From positions 1-49,449 of the forward strand of contig JADHNL010000006.1 of assembly GCA_016779525.1 (NCBI GenBank): a DNA stretch of 49,449 nt. The letters run 5' to 3'. Under the pieces are notes generated by a model. The model searched no databases. It was not told where the DNA came from and worked only from the letters and a program-made list of their open reading frames with translations. Position numbers and translations under genes: made by a program. Below are positions 15,309-28,648 of the stretch, one piece after another. Position 1 is the stretch's first letter. Each line of letters starts with the position of its first letter. The DNA is from SAR86 cluster bacterium. Lineage in GTDB: Bacteria > Pseudomonadota > Gammaproteobacteria > Magnimaribacterales > TMED112.

Positions 15309-17121
15309 TATCAGCCCTGATGTCTTAGGCAATATTTTTTTAGGTTTAGCATTATTTTCTGCTTCACTTCAAATTATTGCCTCGTTAAAACAAAAAATAC
15401 TGCTCGCTAAAAACCTCAGCTATGCCACTTGTCTATTTCTTTTTGGAGGTGCTGTATACCTATTATCCAAATTTTTGACCAATGATTTTTCCTTCCTGTA
15501 TGTAGCTCAAAATTCAAACGTTTTATTACCAACCTTTTACAAAGTCTCAGCTTTCTGGTCGGCCCATGAGGGCTCATTCTTTTTAATGATTCTTCTCTTA
15601 AGTTTTGCTAGCTCTATTGGTCTCTATATCACCAAAAACCGTGCTTTTACATCCTATGTCATGGCATCACAAGGCATAATTATTTTCACTTATTTGCTAT
15701 TTATGATTTTTGTATCAAGTCCATTTTTAAAGTTGGACTTTGCTCCAGTAAATGGAGCAGATCTTAACCCCTTGCTCCAAGACCCTTTGCTAGCCATTCA
15801 TCCTCCGATAATTTTTTCTGGCTATGTCTTCTACGCAGTAACATTTTGTTATGTCATTGCGGGTCTATTTAGTGGGTTTTCGCAACAATTATTTCAGCAT
15901 TTAAAGATATGGGCTGGCATTTCATGGTTTACTTTATCTTTTGGCATATTGCTTGGCTCAATTTGGGCATACTATGAATTGGGTTGGGGTGGATATTGGT
16001 TTTGGGATCCTGTTGAGAATGTCTCACTAATGCCTTGGATAGCCGGGACTGCTTTGACCCACTCTTTGGTCTATAGTCGGGATAAACTATTGCTTTCATG
16101 GATGGTATTTTTAGCAATCCTTACTTTTTTACTTTCAGTTTTTGGATCATTCATTGTGCGCTCTGGAATCCTCAACAGCGTTCACAGTTTTGCAGCTGAC
16201 CCATCTAGAGGAATTTTTTTACTCAGCATCTTTGCGGCATTCTCATTAATATCATTTGTACTATTCATAAAAAACTTTGCAAAAATGGAGTCTGCCTGGC
16301 CAAAATTAGGTTCAAGAAATTATCTTGTGGTTCTCAATAACATTGTGTTGTCAGGTATTTTATTGGTTGTTTTTATTGGTACTTTGTACCCAATACTTAC
16401 CGAAGTTATATTTAGTCAAAAGCTTAGCATTGGTCCAGATTATTTCTCTCAGCTTATTTCACCTTTAGTGCTTGTTTTGATCGCACTATTTACGTACGAG
16501 CAATTTATGAGTTTAAGTATAAATACCATTTTTAAGCTTGGCGGGCTTCTGGTTGTTTCAGCAATATTTCTTTTTATAATTTTGCCGGCAAACGTTTACC
16601 TCAATCTAATTTTTTGTTTTGTACTTTTGGTGGCCTTGGTGATTAAAGCAATTTACGATTTCCAACAAAGAAAAGCTTTAATCCAACCTCATAAGGTTTT
16701 AGGACATTTCTCAGTGACTTTAATGACGCTAGCGATTATCTTTAACCATAATTTTTCAGAACGTGTGGATATTAGAATTTCCCCAGGAGATGCGATAAAA
16801 GTTATGAATGCTGATATTCAATTTGAAAGTATTGATATTGTAGCTGAACAAAATTTTGATTCAGTTAAAGCAAATTTCGTAGTCAATGAAAATTTTACTC
16901 TTACTCCTGAAAAAAGGATTTATAAAGTGGGAGGGCAAATTACTTCAGAAACGGCTGTAAACTCAAACATCATAAAAGACTATTTGATTGTTCTTGGAGA
17001 TAGGTTTGAAGATGGATCCTGGTCAGCAGCGTTTTCAATCAAATATGGCATTCTTATAATATGGCTTTCGGCAGGTTTGTTGCTTGTTTCTATGCTTTAT
17101 GGAACGATAAGGAGAACGTGA
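15304..17121 (+). CDS. ccmF: Cytochrome c heme lyase subunit CcmF, probable ATT start
   Basis: Large membrane protein of the heme-handling family; with CcmH it ligates heme to apocytochrome c. The WWD region is clear (YELGWGGYWFWDPVENVS), followed by conserved histidines (e.g. ALTHSLVYSRD). The first ATG/GTG/TTG-type start in frame is TTG 15475 (548 residues), which would delete the first helix. The 57 upstream codons are open and encode NIFLGLALFSASLQIIASL and a second hydrophobic stretch, as expected for a CcmF N-terminus. A stop codon at 15292 limits the frame. The best-placed start is ATT 15304, 6 nt after GAGG (15294-15297), giving 605 residues, near the usual 640. ATC 15310 is the alternative. 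Confidence 0.9.
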   Translation: MNISPDVLGNIFLGLALFSASLQIIASLKQKILLAKNLSYATCLFLFGGAVYLLSKFLTNDFSFLYVAQNSNVLLPTFYKVSAFWSAHEGSFFLMILLLSFASSIGLYITKNRAFTSYVMASQGIIIFTYLLFMIFVSSPFLKLDFAPVNGADLNPLLQDPLLAIHPPIIFSGYVFYAVTFCYVIAGLFSGFSQQLFQHLKIWAGISWFTLSFGILLGSIWAYYELGWGGYWFWDPVENVSLMPWIAGTALTHSLVYSRDKLLLSWMVFLAILTFLLSVFGSFIVRSGILNSVHSFAADPSRGIFLLSIFAAFSLISFVLFIKNFAKMESAWPKLGSRNYLVVLNNIVLSGILLVVFIGTLYPILTEVIFSQKLSIGPDYFSQLISPLVLVLIALFTYEQFMSLSINTIFKLGGLLVVSAIFLFIILPANVYLNLIFCFVLLVALVIKAIYDFQQRKALIQPHKVLGHFSVTLMTLAIIFNHNFSERVDIRISPGDAIKVMNADIQFESIDIVAEQNFDSVKANFVVNENFTLTPEKRIYKVGGQITSETAVNSNIIKDYLIVLGDRFEDGSWSAAFSIKYGILIIWLSAGLLLVSMLYGTIRRT

Positions 17122-17630
17122 TGAAAAAAACTATTGTTGTTCTTACAGCAGCACTATTGGTCGCATTGGTTTGGTTCTTTGCCTTATCTTTGAACACCCC
17201 AAAAATCTCAAATGTGAAAACCCAAGAGGGAAAAAGTTTACCCAGTGGTTTTGAACTTATAAAACTTAATGGTGAGAAAATAGAAGAAACCGAACTCAAT
17301 GAAGGCATGGTCTTGCTTAATGTTTGGGCAAGTTGGTGTATTACTTGCTTGGTTGAGCACCGATTTTTAAAGGAGTTAAGCAACACTTATAACATTGATG
17401 TAATAGGGATTAATTATAAAGACAAGCTTGGCGATGCTATTAAGTACCTTGATAAAAACGGCGATCCATATATTTATTCTATTCACGATTACGACGGCAA
17501 GTATGCTCTTAAGCTAGGGGTAACCGGAGCCCCTGAAACCTTTTTGCTAATTGACGGTGAGATTGTTAAACACAGAGTTGGGGAAGTAAACCAACAGGTA
17601 TGGGATGAAGAATTTAGCCATTTTTTTTAG
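17121..17630 (+). CDS. ccmG: Thiol:disulfide interchange protein CcmG (DsbE)
   Basis: Membrane-anchored periplasmic thioredoxin-like protein of 169 residues. Anchor at about 4-22; redox motif W72-C73-I-T-C76; cis-proline segment GAPETF. It keeps apocytochrome CxxCH cysteines reduced, working with CcmH. Start ATG 17121 overlaps the ccmF stop by 1 nt (TGATG) and has a strong AAGGAGA site at 17109-17115. An upstream start at 17061 lies inside ccmF and is rejected. Overlaps ccmH by 26 nt. Confidence 0.93.
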   Translation: MKKTIVVLTAALLVALVWFFALSLNTPKISNVKTQEGKSLPSGFELIKLNGEKIEETELNEGMVLLNVWASWCITCLVEHRFLKELSNTYNIDVIGINYKDKLGDAIKYLDKNGDPYIYSIHDYDGKYALKLGVTGAPETFLLIDGEIVKHRVGEVNQQVWDEEFSHFF

Positions 17631-17988
17631 TATTTTTTTCTTAGGTTTTTTTATTTCTGCAGAGCAGTTATATCCAGGCCTGGACGAACAACAACTTAAA
17701 AGACTTAACTATTTGTCCGACAATATTCGTTGCCCAAAATGCTCGTATGGCAACATTTCCAGTTCAAATGCGCCAATTTCCAAAGATCTAAAAGAAGAAA
17801 TTGCCCAAATGATTTTAGCTAATAAAACAAATGACGAAATTTATGACACCATGACCGAAAGGTACGGAGATTACATTCTCTTAAATGATCCTGAGAAAAG
17901 GAATCCGCTAATATTTCTTGCTCCTTTAATAGTTTTAATTATATCCATATCAGTGGTTACAATTTATACTATTAAAAAATCTAAATGA
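17605..17988 (+). CDS. ccmH: Cytochrome c maturation protein CcmH
   Basis: Protein of 127 residues: signal peptide (1-19), a three-helix redox domain with the RCxxC motif (R42, C43, C46), the family segment ERYGDYILLNDP, and a C-terminal transmembrane helix (about 103-122). It corresponds to the N-terminal half of E. coli CcmH; no TPR-containing CcmI follows, since smc comes next. Overlaps smc by 4 nt (ATGA). Confidence 0.93.
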   Translation: MKNLAIFFSIFFLGFFISAEQLYPGLDEQQLKRLNYLSDNIRCPKCSYGNISSSNAPISKDLKEEIAQMILANKTNDEIYDTMTERYGDYILLNDPEKRNPLIFLAPLIVLIISISVVTIYTIKKSK

Positions 17989-20182
17989 GACTAAAAAGCT
18001 TAAAATTAGCAGGATTTAAAAGTTTTGTTGATCCAATAACTGTCGATTTCCCTGGAATAATGTGTGGCATTGTTGGCCCTAATGGATGTGGAAAATCAAA
18101 TATCATAGACGCTATTAAATGGGTCAAAGGTGAGCTTTCTCCCAAGAGCCTTCGAAGTGAAAGTTTGCAAGATGTCATATTTAACGGATCGGATAATCGT
18201 AAACCTGTAAGCCACTGCTCAGTAGAATTAACTTTCGATAATTCTGAGAATTTTTTAGGAGGCGAATATTTAAAATTCAATGAAGTCAGTGTCAAGAGAG
18301 AAATGGCGAGAGATGGCCAGTCGACTTATTTTATTAATAACGCCGTCGCCAGGAGAAGAGATGTTCAAGACTTGTTTTTGGGTACCGGTTTAGGATCAAA
18401 TAGTTATGCAATTATTGAACAGGGAATAGTTTCAAGCCTGGTTGGAGCAAAGCCAGAGGAATTAAGAAGTTACGTTGAAGAAGCTGCTGGTATTACAAAA
18501 TACAAAGAGAGAAAGAGAGAGACAGAATCGCGAATTCGAAGAACTTCCGAGAATATATCAAGATTAAAAGACCTTGAAGATGAGGTCAAAAGATCAATCA
18601 GAAGATTGAATGCCGAAGCTAACCTAACAACTAAATACAAAAAGTTGCGTGATCAAGAGCAGCAATTTCAGAAATTTTTAATAAAGTGTGACCTTGATGA
18701 GTTAATTGCCCAGAAAAAAAGTTCAGAGAAAGAAAATAAATCAATCGATACAGACATTGAAGGCTTGGAGGCACAAAAAATTTCATTTATCTCTAAAAGA
18801 GATGTGGTCAAAACCACATTGATGGAAGGATTGAAGAAGCTTGAAGACGAGCAAAGAAAATTCTTTGAAACAGGCGCTAAAATTTCATTGGTAGAAGAAA
18901 AAGAAAAGTCGAGCAAACAACGAGTTGAAGACTTAGCCAAAGAAAAAGAAAAAATAAAGAATAATATTGCCGAGCTAAATAGTTCTGAAAATTCTGTCAA
19001 AAGTTCGGAAAATATAAGCTCTGAACTAGATAAAAAATTGCAGACGAATGCCAGCAAGGAAGCAAAATCATTAAGCCTCGATGATTCAACTGAAAAAAAA
19101 GTTACACAATCTTTATCTAATTTTTGGATAGATGGTTATAAAACTGGTGTAGGTGAAGCCAACGATAATATTTTGACTATTAATAGTCTGAAAAAAGATT
19201 TTGAAGAACGAATAGTGGCAATTGAAAATGAGATTAAAGCATTGGAAAAAGATACCACAGCAGAGAAAGCCAATCTCTCCGATTTAGTTGAGCTTAGAAA
19301 GACGCAGGAGCTAGCTGTCATTGAGCTCAGAGGCAAGCAAGATAAATCAAGCGAGGAACTAAGGTCTTTTGAACATGAAATATCAAGACTTGAGACTGAG
19401 AAAGATGTTGTTATCCGCGACAGAAATGAAAAAGAACTTAACAAGCGAAGCATTGAGATTGAGATTAAAGAAAAAGAAGACAGGCTTAGAGTTTTTAATG
19501 AAGTTAAAGACATTGAGGGCGATTACGATGAAGTCCTTATGTCCCTAGAAAAACTTCAAAAAAGAATTATGAACTTGGGACCCATTAACTTTGCTGCTCC
19601 CGAGACTCTTGAGGTTGAGAAAAAAAGAAAAGAGACACTAACAAGTCAGATTGAGGAGCTAGAAACTTCGTTAAATAAACTTGATGAGGCAATTAAAAAG
19701 ATCGATCGTGAATCAAATAAGTCGTTTCATGAGTGCCTAAATTCAGTAAATAAATACCTTGAAGAGATGTTTCCAAAGCTGTTTGGTGGAGGTTTTGCAA
19801 AACTTAATTTACAAGATGATTCAGAAGACTCTGGTCTTGTGCTTATGGCAAGGTTACCAGGTAAGAAGAACACTAAATTATCACAGCTATCTGGAGGTGA
19901 AAAGGCATTAACAGCCTTAGCGCTCGTTTTTTCACTATTTTCAATTAATCCAGCCCCATTCTGTTTATTGGATGAGGTTGATGCACCGCTTGATGATGAC
20001 AACACTTCAAGATTTATTAATTTGGTATCAGAAATGTCTGAAAAAGTGCAATTTATTTTTGTGACCCATAACAAAATTTCCATGGAAAAAAGCTCACACC
20101 TTCTAGGAGTAACTATGAGAGATTTGGGTGTCTCTAAGGTTGTATCTGTCGATGTGGAGCAAGCAATGGAGATGGCACAATC

Positions 20183-20186
<4 letters not shown>
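17985..20186 (+). CDS. smc: SMC-family ATPase, unusually short and apparently hinge-less
   Basis: Chromosome-structure ATPase of 733 residues. Bacterial SMC is normally about 1,150-1,200. Both halves of the ATPase head are intact: Walker A GPNGCGKS (31-38), the region LGTGLGSNSYAIIEQG (132-147), signature LSGGEK (635-640) and Walker B LLDEVDAPLDD (661-671). The arms are short coiled coils at about 165-335 and 395-575. The roughly 55 residues between them contain no recognisable hinge: only a Ser-rich stretch and FWIDGYKTGVGEAND. The sequence is continuous in one frame, so this is not a frameshift. The order ccmH-smc-zipA-ligA supports orthology with gammaproteobacterial smc. No scpA or scpB lies in this window. 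Confidence 0.88.
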
Positions 20187-23386
<3,200 letters not shown>

Positions 23387-23390
23387 TTAA

Positions 23391-24581
23391 TTGAATAGAA
23401 GAGATTTTCTTAAACTTCTTGCACTGCTAGCAGTATCAACTTATTTGGGTTCGTCCACATCAACAAAAAAAGACCGAATAGTCATAGTGGGAGCTGGAAT
23501 AGTTGGCTCTGCATTAGGTTATGAGTTGGCCAAGGCTGGTGCCAATGTAACTTTAATTGATAAAGCGCAACCAGGCTCACAAGCAAGCACTAATTCTTTC
23601 TCGTGGATTAATGCAACTTATCCTAAACAGCCTTATGCCTATAACTTCTTCTCACAATTAGGCATTGATGCTTATAAGAGTTTAGCTCCTGAATTGAATT
23701 TCCAAATTAAATGGTCTGGGTCCTTAGAGTGGTTTGCAAATAAGCAGATAGAAACAGATTCATTCAAACAACTTGCAAATATTATGAGGTATAAGCAATA
23801 CACACCTGTCGAAGTAATTTCTGCATCAGATGCAAATCAATTGGAACCAAAAGTTATCTTTAAAAAGAATACGAAAGTAATTTTCTCAAAATCCGATGGC
23901 GCCATTGATGCTTTGGACGCAATTCATAAACTAACAAATCAAATAAAACAATATGGCGGCAAGATAATTTACCCTTGTGAGTACCTCTCATCGAACTACA
24001 AAAATGGAAAATTGCTTTCAATTAAAACTAACCAAGGAGAGATTGAAGCGGATAAAGTAATTTTCACCTCTGGTATCGACACCAATGCTTTGACAGGCAA
24101 ATCATTTTTAAAAGAAGCAACACCGGGTATTATTTTAAAATCCAAGCCAACTAAAGATGCAATGAATCGAATGCTGATTGGGCCGGGAATTCATGTACAT
24201 CAACAAAATAATGGTGTTGTTGTCATTGGTGAGCAAACTGGAGCACCCCCAACTCATAAAGAAAGGCTTAAACAAAAACCAAATAAGTTTCCTGAAATAA
24301 TTGGAAAACAGCACGGCGAACGATTGCTGCAGCAAACTAATTTATTATTTCAAGAAAAATTAAATTTAGACCTGGATCAAATTTCAATTGGTTGGCGTCC
24401 ATTACCTAAAGATGGTTTGCCAATTATTGGTTGGCTACCTAACCGGCCTAATTCATATATCGCAACAATGCATAGTGGTGTGAGTTTGGCTGCAATTGTT
24501 GCCAAGGTAGCTTCTCAGGAAATTTTAGATGGCGTAAGCAGTACTTTGCTGAAAGAATTTAGGCCCTCTAGATTCTTCTAA
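23391..24581 (+). CDS. FAD-dependent oxidoreductase of the DAO family, Tat-like signal
   Basis: Flavoprotein of 396 residues related to D-amino-acid dehydrogenase and glycine oxidase. The N-terminus has a twin-arginine pattern (NRRDFLK, then a hydrophobic stretch to about residue 20), which suggests export by Tat with bound FAD. The FAD dinucleotide motif is GAGIVG (34-39), and the C-terminal GWRPLPKDGLPIIG closes the FAD domain. Start TTG 23391, 4 nt after the transglycosylase gene. Substrate unknown; an amine or amino acid is likely from the family. The 3' end overlaps the convergent protease by 14 bp. Confidence 0.8.
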   Translation: MNRRDFLKLLALLAVSTYLGSSTSTKKDRIVIVGAGIVGSALGYELAKAGANVTLIDKAQPGSQASTNSFSWINATYPKQPYAYNFFSQLGIDAYKSLAPELNFQIKWSGSLEWFANKQIETDSFKQLANIMRYKQYTPVEVISASDANQLEPKVIFKKNTKVIFSKSDGAIDALDAIHKLTNQIKQYGGKIIYPCEYLSSNYKNGKLLSIKTNQGEIEADKVIFTSGIDTNALTGKSFLKEATPGIILKSKPTKDAMNRMLIGPGIHVHQQNNGVVVIGEQTGAPPTHKERLKQKPNKFPEIIGKQHGERLLQQTNLLFQEKLNLDLDQISIGWRPLPKDGLPIIGWLPNRPNSYIATMHSGVSLAAIVAKVASQEILDGVSSTLLKEFRPSRFF

Positions 24582-27450
24582 TCTGGAATCCTTCCTCGGA
24601 TGCTTTTTTCTCAAGATTCGGATTGATGATAGAAAAACAGCTATTAGGTTGCCCTTTTAGTTGCTCTGCTGCTTCGATAATCTCTTCTCGCGAGGTATTG
24701 ATAATTTTCTTTCGGTATTGAGATCTAATTTTCTGTGATTTTTCTTCAATATTAAATCTATAATCCTTGAATGCTTCTCCTGCAGGGGATGCAGGTTTAT
24801 CGATATCCGATAATACAGATAGCTTAGCTTCAAGAATCATTTCATCATCAAAATCACCTTTGGTTGCCCATTTGAATGACTCAGTAAAGTCTTCAAAAGT
24901 TTCAATAAATCTTGGATCTCTGTATGAAAAGAATTTGAATGCTCCTGCAAAAGGATCATAAATAGCTCCGCCACCATATGCTCCACCTTGTTCTCGCACT
25001 CTTCTGTGCAAAAATTCATTCCTCAAGAGACTTGCAAGAAGTAGATATTTTGGCGAATCTTCTGGGGAGTAAGAGGGTGCATCAAGCGACATTGCTGAAA
25101 AATTAACTTGAGTATTAATAGGCATTGCAACTTTTAAAAAGGCAGGCTTAAAATCAAAATTAATGGCTGAATCCCCGTCCTTTTTGAAATTTATATTCTT
25201 TATAAAATTCAGTTGTTCTTTACTAGGTTTTATATTTGAAATAATTGCGAGCTCATTCGCATTATCTTTAAGACTTACACTAAGATCTGCAATTTTTTGG
25301 ATTTGTTTTTTAGCATCTTCTTCATTGTTGGAAATAAAAGGAGCAAATTTAAACAATGAGGACAGACCACCACTTATTTCATGGAGAGCACCAAGTTGGT
25401 TATGCATTGCTGATGCTGAAAGCATTGCAAACCTATGGCCATTTTCTACAATAGACTGCTGTATGCCCATAAAATTTTGAAACATAAGTTCCTTGATTCT
25501 CTTTTCATCATCAAACTTAGAGGAATCAAGTATTTTGAACATTAAATCCAAGATTTCGTCGTTGTTTTCTGGCAAGTATTTTGATGACAGAGCAACCCTC
25601 CCTTTGAGTTGCATGGTTTTATCAAAATAGAAATGGGTTGATGCAGATATGCCTCCAGATACTTTTGCTACTGACTCTTGTAGTTTAATGTGGTCCATAT
25701 CTCCAGCACCTACTTTGCCCATAAGCGTTGTCAGAAGCATTAAATCGCCAACTTCATCAATTGAGCTGAGATTAACCTTTCTAGATATTGAATTGTAGGT
25801 CAAACCATTGGTGGCTTGATCATAAAATATTGGGCTATAACCAAATGTCGATAGTTTTTTTGTAGCTGGGTATACAACTTCACTTGGCACATCTGATAAT
25901 TCAAGTTTTGGAAGTAAATTTTTATCAGGTGCAGCTTCTTGTCTTTCCGCTAGTGCTTTAGCAGAGTTAACTAATTCAAGTTTTTCACGACTGCTCATTG
26001 AGGATTTAATTTTTTCTAATGTTTTTGTAAAGTTCGATTCTCTGCTATTGATTAGTTCCATATCTGGGACCATTTCCAGATCTACTCTGTGTTGATTATC
26101 TACAAAAAACCTTTTTACTAAATCTTGCAGGTAGCTGCTATCTTTAATTTTTTCTTTAAGAGACTTCAAAGCTTCATCAACATTTGATAATGCAATTGGA
26201 TCAGCTTTATAGAGGGCTCCGGGAGCCATAGAGAGAAGTATTTGTAGCCCATATGGCATCGATCCTGATGAGATTTCCCTTCTATTAAGCTCAAGCTGGT
26301 AGAATGCTGCATCAATTTGATCTTGTGAGAAACCATTTTTAACAACATCGCCAAAAGTTTTATCTAGTAGTTTTTTGAATTTGTCCTGAGAGTCTTTTTC
26401 TGAACCTTCAATGCCACAAATGAACATTAAGTGACGCATGCTATCTTCAAGTCCTAAAATTTGAGCAGGAGATTTCCCAATATCATTAGATTCAAGTGCT
26501 TTATAGAGCGGAGAAGCAGAATTACCAAGCAGCAGCAATGATATCAAGTGCGCTTCAAGCAGTTGTTCAATATCAAAACTTTCACCAAGAACCCAAGCTG
26601 TATAGTTTTGATAGCCACTTTGTTCTTGCGATACAGGGGTAAACGGTTCTTCTGCGCTTACACTTTTATTGAAAGGTTTTTGGTTTTTTACTATTTCTAA
26701 TTTAGCTTCATCGATTCTTTTAAATTTCTGTGCCAATTTTTTGTCAATGAAATTTTGTATTTCTTTGGCGCTGACATCGCCCCATGTGAAATAGGTCGCA
26801 TTCGATGGGTGGTAAAACTTTTTATGGAAGCCTTTGAGGTAGTCGTGAGTCAGTTCAATAATTGTTTCTGGATCACCTCCACTATTGTGCTTATAGGTCA
26901 GATCTGGAAAAAGGTTTTTAGTCAGAGCTTGCCAAGTGATGCTTGAAATGTTGCTCATTGAACCCTTCATTTCATTGAATACCACACCCTTGTATTCAAG
27001 AGGGGAGCTACTCTTATCAAACTTTGAAAATTCCAGTCTGTGACCTTCTTGCTTAAAATCCTCTTCGGCCAGTATTGGAAAATAAACTGCATCGAGATAA
27101 ACATCTAGCAGGTTAAAAAAATCTTTTTTGTTTTGTGTAGCAAAAGGATATGCAGTCCAATCGCTTGCTGTAAAAGCATTCATAAAAGTACTCATTGATC
27201 TTCGTAGCATCATGAAAAAAGGATCTCTAACTTTGTAATTTTCTGAGCCACAAAGTGTTGTGTGTTCAAGTATGTGCGCTACACCCGATGAGTTTTCTGG
27301 TATCGTTCTGAACATCACCATGAAGACCAACTCCTTGGAGTTATTCTTTAGGTGTATGTGCTCGGAACCATATTCGTCCAACTGATATCTTTCTGCTTCG
27401 AATCCAAGGGATGGGTTTTGTTTTTTATCTATTAATTTGTAGCTATTCAT
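24568..27450 (-). CDS. M16C zinc metalloprotease, presequence-protease (PreP) family
   Basis: Protein of 960 residues, full length for the PreP/Cym1 family. Inverted zinc motif HxxEH is H59-ILE-H63 (AHILEHTTLCGS), followed by VRDPFFMMLRRSMSTFMNAFT and the third-ligand region (VVFNEMKG). The C-terminal half has the R/Y-containing segment (REQGGAYGGGA) that binds substrate. The enzyme degrades peptides in a closed chamber formed by two halves. No clear signal peptide. Single minus-strand gene; 3' end overlaps the FAD oxidoreductase, 5' end faces a small lipoprotein gene across 52 bp. Confidence 0.93.
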   Translation of the reverse strand: MNSYKLIDKKQNPSLGFEAERYQLDEYGSEHIHLKNNSKELVFMVMFRTIPENSSGVAHILEHTTLCGSENYKVRDPFFMMLRRSMSTFMNAFTASDWTAYPFATQNKKDFFNLLDVYLDAVYFPILAEEDFKQEGHRLEFSKFDKSSSPLEYKGVVFNEMKGSMSNISSITWQALTKNLFPDLTYKHNSGGDPETIIELTHDYLKGFHKKFYHPSNATYFTWGDVSAKEIQNFIDKKLAQKFKRIDEAKLEIVKNQKPFNKSVSAEEPFTPVSQEQSGYQNYTAWVLGESFDIEQLLEAHLISLLLLGNSASPLYKALESNDIGKSPAQILGLEDSMRHLMFICGIEGSEKDSQDKFKKLLDKTFGDVVKNGFSQDQIDAAFYQLELNRREISSGSMPYGLQILLSMAPGALYKADPIALSNVDEALKSLKEKIKDSSYLQDLVKRFFVDNQHRVDLEMVPDMELINSRESNFTKTLEKIKSSMSSREKLELVNSAKALAERQEAAPDKNLLPKLELSDVPSEVVYPATKKLSTFGYSPIFYDQATNGLTYNSISRKVNLSSIDEVGDLMLLTTLMGKVGAGDMDHIKLQESVAKVSGGISASTHFYFDKTMQLKGRVALSSKYLPENNDEILDLMFKILDSSKFDDEKRIKELMFQNFMGIQQSIVENGHRFAMLSASAMHNQLGALHEISGGLSSLFKFAPFISNNEEDAKKQIQKIADLSVSLKDNANELAIISNIKPSKEQLNFIKNINFKKDGDSAINFDFKPAFLKVAMPINTQVNFSAMSLDAPSYSPEDSPKYLLLASLLRNEFLHRRVREQGGAYGGGAIYDPFAGAFKFFSYRDPRFIETFEDFTESFKWATKGDFDDEMILEAKLSVLSDIDKPASPAGEAFKDYRFNIEEKSQKIRSQYRKKIINTSREEIIEAAEQLKGQPNSCFSIINPNLEKKASEEGFQIRRI

Positions 27451-27502
27451 CTTGTTTTTATTAATGGGAACTAATATATATAATTAAAGTCATAAATAAA
27501 GC

Positions 27503-28015
27503 ATGTACAAAAATTTTTTTAAAATTATCTTCACTCTAACCGTTTTATCATCCTGTGCAACAATGGTCAGCACCGAACAGGTCAACAACTTTAACTTAGC
27601 GGATTATAACTCTTTCTCTGTTGATATGTCTGATTCATCTGAGGAAGTTAGAGTCAGCCCATTCACTGTAAGTAACTTAAATAACGAATTTAAAGAGGAA
27701 CTGCAAAACTTAGGCCTAGTGTTAGATCAAGATAATGGAGCATTAAAATTTAAAGTAAGTTTGTCACTTGATGAGGAGAATAGGAGAGGCGTTACATACC
27801 GTTCAAAGTATGGCCCATGGTGGACTGGTCCAGTGCTTTATGATGACTACGATGATTACGATCGAGCTTATTTGAGAGTCACCATCTCCGATCAAGAAGG
27901 CGCACCTCTGTGGACAGGATTTAGACCAGTTAGATACGTTGATAGAGAGCTGAGGCTTGATCAAGAAGAGATAAGCGCACTTGTCAAAGGCTTTCTAGTC
28001 CAGCTAACAGGCTAA
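27503..28015 (+). CDS. DUF4136-like lipoprotein
   Basis: Lipoprotein of 170 residues with lipobox LSSC (Cys18). The body resembles the DUF4136 family: an early NFNLADYNSFSVD strand pattern, a variable middle with an Asp/Tyr-rich loop (DDYDDYDRAY, about 114-123), and an ALWTG-like APLWTGFRPV stretch. Function unknown; probably anchored in the outer membrane. The gene overlaps the convergent flavin split-barrel gene by 4 bp. Confidence 0.6.
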   Translation: MYKNFFKIIFTLTVLSSCATMVSTEQVNNFNLADYNSFSVDMSDSSEEVRVSPFTVSNLNNEFKEELQNLGLVLDQDNGALKFKVSLSLDEENRRGVTYRSKYGPWWTGPVLYDDYDDYDRAYLRVTISDQEGAPLWTGFRPVRYVDRELRLDQEEISALVKGFLVQLTG

Positions 28016-28593
28016 GGTACGAGCCAAAAACTTTCCTTTTTTCCCTTAGCATTCCAAGAAAATTTACATCTGCGATGACCGGTTCTTTGAAGATATAAAA
28101 ATTCAAGTGTCATAAAATTAAATTCGATAGTACAGAAGTTCTCGTAACCTTCTTCAACTGAAATTTCTTTCATATGAAAATCGTATTTTTTGGGATTAGA
28201 AATCTTGTGACTTGATCCATCAAGAACCGAATAGCATTTTTTTGAAATTGCCTGGGAGTCATTCCAAGCTTCTTTTGTTTTTTTATTTTTATAATTTATT
28301 TTTGCAATTCCTGTCAGTCGCAACTGAATTTTTTTATTAGGGTCATACCCAATCACAGATGCTTTATTATTGGCCTGAATTAATTTGGCTTTATCTGATC
28401 TGTAATCAGAATGAAAACGTAGGGTTCTTTTTGCTGCATTGAAATCTCTAAGCACCATAACTTTATTGGAAATATTCTTTCCATCAAAATTACTAAAAAC
28501 CAGTGTATGAAACAAAGAGTCTCGGTTTTTAATCCCATCTTTGAGAAGGTCATAGGCGTGTTTTTCAATGACACTCTTTGAATTAAAGTTCAT
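28012..28593 (-). CDS. Pyridoxamine-phosphate-oxidase-like FMN-binding protein
   Basis: Protein of 193 residues with the split-barrel pattern of the flavin-binding PNPOx-like family (Alr4036 type). Visible are VMVLRDFNAAKRTLRFHSDYRSDKA near 45-70, which matches the FMN phosphate-binding region, then QLRLTGIAKI, and a C-terminal FLYLQRTGHRRCKF...W segment. It is not pdxH, which is at 5111-5713. Such proteins often bind FMN or heme; substrate unknown. Single gene, divergent from the alkylsulfatase-like gene with 55 bp between the starts. Confidence 0.7.
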   Translation of the reverse strand: MNFNSKSVIEKHAYDLLKDGIKNRDSLFHTLVFSNFDGKNISNKVMVLRDFNAAKRTLRFHSDYRSDKAKLIQANNKASVIGYDPNKKIQLRLTGIAKINYKNKKTKEAWNDSQAISKKCYSVLDGSSHKISNPKKYDFHMKEISVEEGYENFCTIEFNFMTLEFLYLQRTGHRRCKFSWNAKGKKESFWLVP

Positions 28594-28636
28594 AAAATAA
28601 GTCTAATTCAAAATATCTTTGCTTGATAACTTTGAT

Positions 28637-28642
28637 TAAAAT
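28637..28642 (+). promoter_or_regulatory. -10 box placing transcription start at the next ATG
   Basis: TAAAAT, 6 nt before ATG 28649, the same geometry as at kbl. A leaderless transcript is possible. No clear -35. Confidence 0.3.
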
Positions 28643-28648
28643 AAATCT

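Noticed and set aside
15475-15477. TTG start for ccmF
   Set aside because: It removes the conserved first membrane helix and leaves a 171-nt hydrophobic open frame unexplained between ccmE and ccmF.
19000-19150. Frameshift or interrupted smc
   Set aside because: The frame is open from Walker A to Walker B with one coherent coiled-coil pattern; there is no second smc fragment in another frame.
18668-20083. Long minus-strand open frames inside smc
   Set aside because: They are Ser/Leu-rich shadows of the coiled-coil coding strand with no recognisable domain.
27840-27862. Asp/Tyr-codon repeat in the DUF4136-like lipoprotein
   Set aside because: Short low-complexity loop coding for DDYDDYDR; not a CRISPR or tandem-repeat locus.
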